NCBI GenBank assembly: GCA_006515795.1 | Contig: VFMC01000020.1 | Location: 1 to 9,732 of the forward strand | DNA: 9,732 nt | DNA from: Acidimicrobiaceae bacterium | Lineage (GTDB): Bacteria > Actinomycetota > Acidimicrobiia > Acidimicrobiales > Ilumatobacteraceae | Reading direction: 5' to 3' | Shown: piece by piece, positions 7,601-9,732 of the stretch | Position numbering within the stretch: position 1 is the first letter of the stretch | Layout of the letters: every line of letters starts with the position of its first letter | Made by a program: the position numbers and the translations under genes | The notes under the pieces: generated by a model | What the model was told of the DNA's origin: nothing | Databases searched by the model: none | Seen by the model: the letters and a program-made list of their open reading frames with translations, nothing else

Positions 7601-7747
7601 CTTCCCGAACCCGGCCCCGGCCGTGACCGTGATGACCCGGTGCTCGAAGCGGCGATTCAACCGCCCCTGCAACCTCGGGCGCACGAACGTGCGCGGTGCC
7701 GCCGGTGGCGGCACGAGCCGGAACGGCCTCTCCACGGGGCGTGACAC
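4688..7747 (-). CDS. MalT-like NTPase/TPR regulator with C-terminal SARP (BTAD) domain
   Basis: This is a cytoplasmic transcription activator of 1019 residues from GTG 7747. A longer open frame to 8011 overlaps the upstream gene and is Arg/Pro-rich shadow. GTG 7735 is an alternative start. The N-terminus (RPRLQGRLNRRF) leads into a STAND-type NTPase with Walker A AGAGFGKTT (about 43-51), Walker B VCLVLDDAHLL (119-129) and the GWPALVELTA motif typical of MalT/LAL proteins (about 204-215). A helical repeat region of TPR type follows, about residues 300-730. The C-terminus carries an OmpR/SARP-type winged helix (about 772-870, with RRLRVRQLLACLAIHRRV and RLADLLWPDA), then a BTAD helical domain (about 875-1012). 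AfsR-type proteins have the opposite order, SARP first. By family, ligand and ATP binding would release or oligomerise the protein to activate promoters. Its placement suggests it controls the surrounding membrane genes. Confidence 0.92.
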   Translation of the reverse strand: MSRPVERPFRLVPPPAAPRTFVRPRLQGRLNRRFEHRVITVTAGAGFGKTTLLVHALADHDLDRHGRDVWLGCEPADSSASTLLGSLLSAVRRGRGTDTAEPTVDDVCAAIWSCAPEQVCLVLDDAHLLDQGSAGELALADLATKLPENGHLVVAGRRRPPIPTARLVSHSRADDLTETDLRLDDDEMRRLVAGHGLDADDIRDLAGWPALVELTASAGGDVAERFVAEEVLVGLSAEQRKDLACLAAVGGADAALAAEVCGHPVDHQQLARLPLVTVDGSGSIRPHALWEQWLADELSAEEVAATRLKAASVLQQRGHHATAFELLAVAGEWQAALPVLFDACNDQTNPPWADVMNRWCDLVPAEYVDEPEVAYARGMIARGSDPWIPIAVDGIESASRAFQARGDVARENAARVRACYTAVVRADPRWMVACRDRIDELLSLGAPIEQFRSINTATIAMIDGRHQDCMRAADECGALEPRLRHFPGYYRAVSLLALGNAPAAVDDAEESARAALAIVPAAGSGWSLMLPAAVALVRGRLGEIDWAEFDDPGRRFAISERVPQLAMGAVARANTGDVAGAAESLAHVDVLLDGPTRRPLVDGFRAVAAAALAVACGDEAGAAAELDRGLRHDLDAAGAAQAVLWIPAHAYLLHGPAREMLDSIDSAAPRLRVLDACRALIVLRAGGTADPPALLDDVEAAVAALGVRLTTELVVRSVSPRNGLELTRTLAERWPVPVRAALHDAARHGDGAVRRRASGLAADIPIPPDRPIIIRFFGAATLVRGADAVDDPSWRRLRVRQLLACLAIHRRVRRQRLADLLWPDATEAAASANLRMTLSYVQALLEPDREKGDAPWFLQQDAGVLSLRPCLELDVDVWDVEARLDQAAQHRAAAQPTLELQKLLEALARWGGDAFEDLADLDWARDTRERLRARCLAASKRAVALLIAARRAAEADVVVERALAEDRWDEELHQLSIRLRVVQGDHAGCRRAYERCRAALAELDLQPSAAVEQLVTQFR

Positions 7748-7785
7748 TAGCCCGATGCCGACGCGGCGCGGACCGGGAACCGCCC

Positions 7786-9684
7786 TCAGGAGACGGTGAA
7801 CAGGAACAGGTCCGAAGTGGCGCCGCCGGTCAGGGTGATCGCCTGGCTGATCACGACCTGGCCGTTCACGCGCACGGTGAGCTGGACGGACTGGGTCGTC
7901 CCGTCGACGCAGTCGTTGAAGAAGTGGACGTACGCCCGGTACTCGCCGCCGGGCGCCTGGCCCTGGGGCCAGAACACGTTCTCGACGTGATCCCCTGTGT
8001 CGACGCCGCACCCCGGCACGTCGTCGTGGTCGAGCGAACCGCCGCTCGACGACGACGGCGACGAGTAGTAGATCTCCTCATCGTTTGGATCGACCACGTG
8101 GAGGTCCATGTCGGAGTCGCTCGACCAGATCAGCGTCGCCTGGACGTCGCCCGAGCCGAGCTCGAGATCGGGCGGCACGGTAGAGGTAGCGATCTCCACA
8201 GGGGCAGATGTCGTGGTTTGCACAACCGTGGTCGAAGTCGTCGACGGCGTGGTGGTTGTCGAAGCGACGGCGTTGGCGCACAGCAACTCCACGTATTCCG
8301 ACCGACGGCCGGCGGCCATTTCCGTGTACTCCCGGTACAGGTCGCGTCCGAGCCGGGCACCGAGGCGATCCACGGCGTATTCGACGGTGTCGGTCCGGAT
8401 GTCGCCCGATACCCACGCCTCCTCCCACCGCACGACGGTCTCCGGACTCGGTGGCCAGAAGATGCCCGTCTGGTCGGTTGCTCGGAGGTGTTCGTAGGCG
8501 AACGAGTAGACGGCCGTGCCGAGGAGGTGGTAACGGGCACCGCGCTCGTCGCCGGCGTCCCCACGCACGTTGGCCATCACGTCCTGGACGACGGGCGAGT
8601 TGCGGTTGTCGCGCAGCACGTCGTGGGCGAGCACGAGCGCCTGGAAGGGGTCGCCGCCGGTCTCGTCCAGCGCCAGTTGGAGGAGCATGTCGAAGCTGAA
8701 ATCGTGCGGCGTCGGGTTGCCGGCGGCGCGGGCGTCCTGGAAGTGGGTGCGCAGGACTTCCCTGATCCGCATCCCGGCACCGGCCGGAGCCTGGCCGATC
8801 CGGCCCGACTCGAAACCCAGGTAGTCGAGGACCGTGCTGGCATCGGGCACTGCCGCCGGATTGAACGTAACGCCCTCCCTGCAGAGGATCGCCCGCAGCA
8901 CACCGTCGGACACGTCGTCCGCGGGGCCGGCCGACAGGCTCGCCAGGGCTTGTTCGTACTGCTCGCTGGTCACCGATGCCGTCGGGTTCGACACGAGATT
9001 GTCGAGGATCCGGCCGATGAAGCTCCTGCTGAAGTGGCTGACCTCGAACCGCAAGACGCCGCGCGTCGAGTCGACCCTGGCGCCGTCGATCACCTCCCAC
9101 CCGCCATCGCCCTCGAGCAGCACCACTGGCACCGTCCCTTCCGGGAGGTCCACGAGCTCGAGCGGCACGACCACCTCGGCCGGTTGACCGAGCTTCAGGC
9201 CCGACGGGCCGAAGTCGATCACCGGTCCGGTCATCTCCGAGAGCGAGGCGAGCACCAGCGGCCCGAACACCGGATGAACCAGCGTGTCTTCGTCGTCGAG
9301 CGCGTAGTCGGCGAGGGCCGACCACACGCCCGGCTCTTCGCCAGCCAGGTCGACCAGACCGCCCACACGCCCAGGCGAGGCGGACACCGTCAACTCCGTC
9401 TCTCCGCCCAGCGCGCCGGCAGGGACCTTGAGCGCGATGCCGGCCCCGGCGCCATCGGACGCGGGGATGACCATCCGCCCGCCGGCAGGTCCGATCGTCT
9501 CGGTCGTCTCCGCAACGCCGCCGGTCCCGCCGACGGACCAGCGGGCGTCGTCGTCGCGGGCGATCACGAGCACGACGGCCACCAGCGACAGCACCGCGAC
9601 TGCGGCGATCATGACGGCCGCAGACCAGCGCTTCCCCGGTGCTCCGGTTGGCGCTGTTGGGAGGGTCGCAGCAGGTTGGTCCAT
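7786..9684 (-). CDS. Membrane-anchored extracellular protein: ZU5-like, helical middle, YfaP/DUF2135-like
   Basis: This protein has 632 residues from ATG 9684, but the frame stays open to the right edge with no stop and no Shine-Dalgarno before this ATG. The true start may lie outside the window. A Pro-rich cytoplasmic leader precedes one TM helix (about 21-42), giving N-in, C-out. Outside, residues about 61-225 look like a ZU5-type beta region: IGPAGGRMVIP, then KVPAGALGGETELTV, DFGPSGLKLGQPAEVVVPL and FEVSHFS. A helical region of unknown family spans about 235-470. A Thr/Ser linker (about 474-505) leads to a C-terminal beta domain resembling YfaP/DUF2135: SDSDMDLHVVDPNDEEIYYS, then GGSLDHDD and GGEYRAYVHFFND. 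Its Asp pattern could bind calcium, and Cys559 and Cys592 could pair. It is separated from the regulator gene by 38 bases. A role in surface recognition or adhesion is plausible but inferred. Confidence 0.85.
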   Translation of the reverse strand: MDQPAATLPTAPTGAPGKRWSAAVMIAAVAVLSLVAVVLVIARDDDARWSVGGTGGVAETTETIGPAGGRMVIPASDGAGAGIALKVPAGALGGETELTVSASPGRVGGLVDLAGEEPGVWSALADYALDDEDTLVHPVFGPLVLASLSEMTGPVIDFGPSGLKLGQPAEVVVPLELVDLPEGTVPVVLLEGDGGWEVIDGARVDSTRGVLRFEVSHFSRSFIGRILDNLVSNPTASVTSEQYEQALASLSAGPADDVSDGVLRAILCREGVTFNPAAVPDASTVLDYLGFESGRIGQAPAGAGMRIREVLRTHFQDARAAGNPTPHDFSFDMLLQLALDETGGDPFQALVLAHDVLRDNRNSPVVQDVMANVRGDAGDERGARYHLLGTAVYSFAYEHLRATDQTGIFWPPSPETVVRWEEAWVSGDIRTDTVEYAVDRLGARLGRDLYREYTEMAAGRRSEYVELLCANAVASTTTTPSTTSTTVVQTTTSAPVEIATSTVPPDLELGSGDVQATLIWSSDSDMDLHVVDPNDEEIYYSSPSSSSGGSLDHDDVPGCGVDTGDHVENVFWPQGQAPGGEYRAYVHFFNDCVDGTTQSVQLTVRVNGQVVISQAITLTGGATSDLFLFTVS

Positions 9685-9732
9685 CGGTTGGCGATCGAAG
9701 GGATCTTGTGCCGTGACACCGCCCTGGCCGAC

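Noticed and set aside
5786..7744. Long open frame of 652 codons on the plus strand, antisense to the regulator
   Set aside because: It is a mirror of the regulator's codon bias; its translation is rich in Arg, Gly and His with no domain, and the opposite strand encodes clear Walker and BTAD motifs.
7748..7785. GC-rich gap between the surface-protein and regulator genes as a terminator
   Set aside because: No stem followed by a T run is present in either direction; only short, weak GC complementarities were seen.
7748..8011. N-terminal extension of the regulator by 88 residues
   Set aside because: It would overlap the upstream surface-protein gene by over 200 bases and reads as Arg/Pro-rich shadow; MalT-like proteins start shortly before the RPRL...R segment and the Walker A motif.

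Overview
The window comes from a GC-rich bacterium, most likely an actinomycete. The evidence is strongly GC-biased codon use, frequent GTG starts, tightly overlapping genes, a SARP-type regulator and a Thr/Ser-rich extracellular linker. Such linkers are common in Acidimicrobiia (Ilumatobacter and relatives), but placement at class level is only an inference. No rRNA, tRNA, CRISPR array, insertion sequence or phage gene was seen.

Every gene I can support lies on the minus strand, so the window reads from right to left. In transcription order they are: (1) a membrane-anchored extracellular protein with a ZU5-like part, a helical middle, a Thr/Ser linker and a C-terminal YfaP/DUF2135-like beta domain (9684 or beyond, to 7786); (2) a MalT-like NTPase/TPR regulator ending in a SARP-type winged helix plus BTAD domain (7747-4688); (3) a small unrecognised protein (about 4656-4255); (4) a signal-peptide/ectodomain/one-TM protein with a cytoplasmic coiled coil of roughly 400 residues (4258-2174); (5) a protein with a Trp-rich segment, an SH3-like domain and four TM helices (2154-937); (6) a secreted-domain protein anchored by one C-terminal TM helix (958-299); (7) a two-TM small protein (298 or 295 to 41); (8) the first codons of another gene (44-1, leaving the window).

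The gaps between genes are 38, 31 and 19 bases; the remaining junctions overlap or abut (GTGA, a 22-base overlap, TGAATG, ATGA). Genes 3 to 8 therefore look like one translationally coupled operon, possibly including genes 1 and 2. No stretch over 300 bases lacks a gene.

Five of the seven complete or near-complete genes are membrane or exported proteins, and none shows an obvious enzymatic domain apart from the regulator's NTPase. My working interpretation is an envelope-spanning assembly or sensing complex with a dedicated regulator. Ectodomains (genes 1, 4, 6), a long cytoplasmic coiled coil (gene 4) and a four-helix membrane protein (gene 5) could form its body. The regulator would tie expression to a signal. 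This is inference from layout and topology; no known system was recognised. A nine-base direct repeat with an 11-base period, the spacing typical of SARP operators, sits in the gap after the regulator gene.
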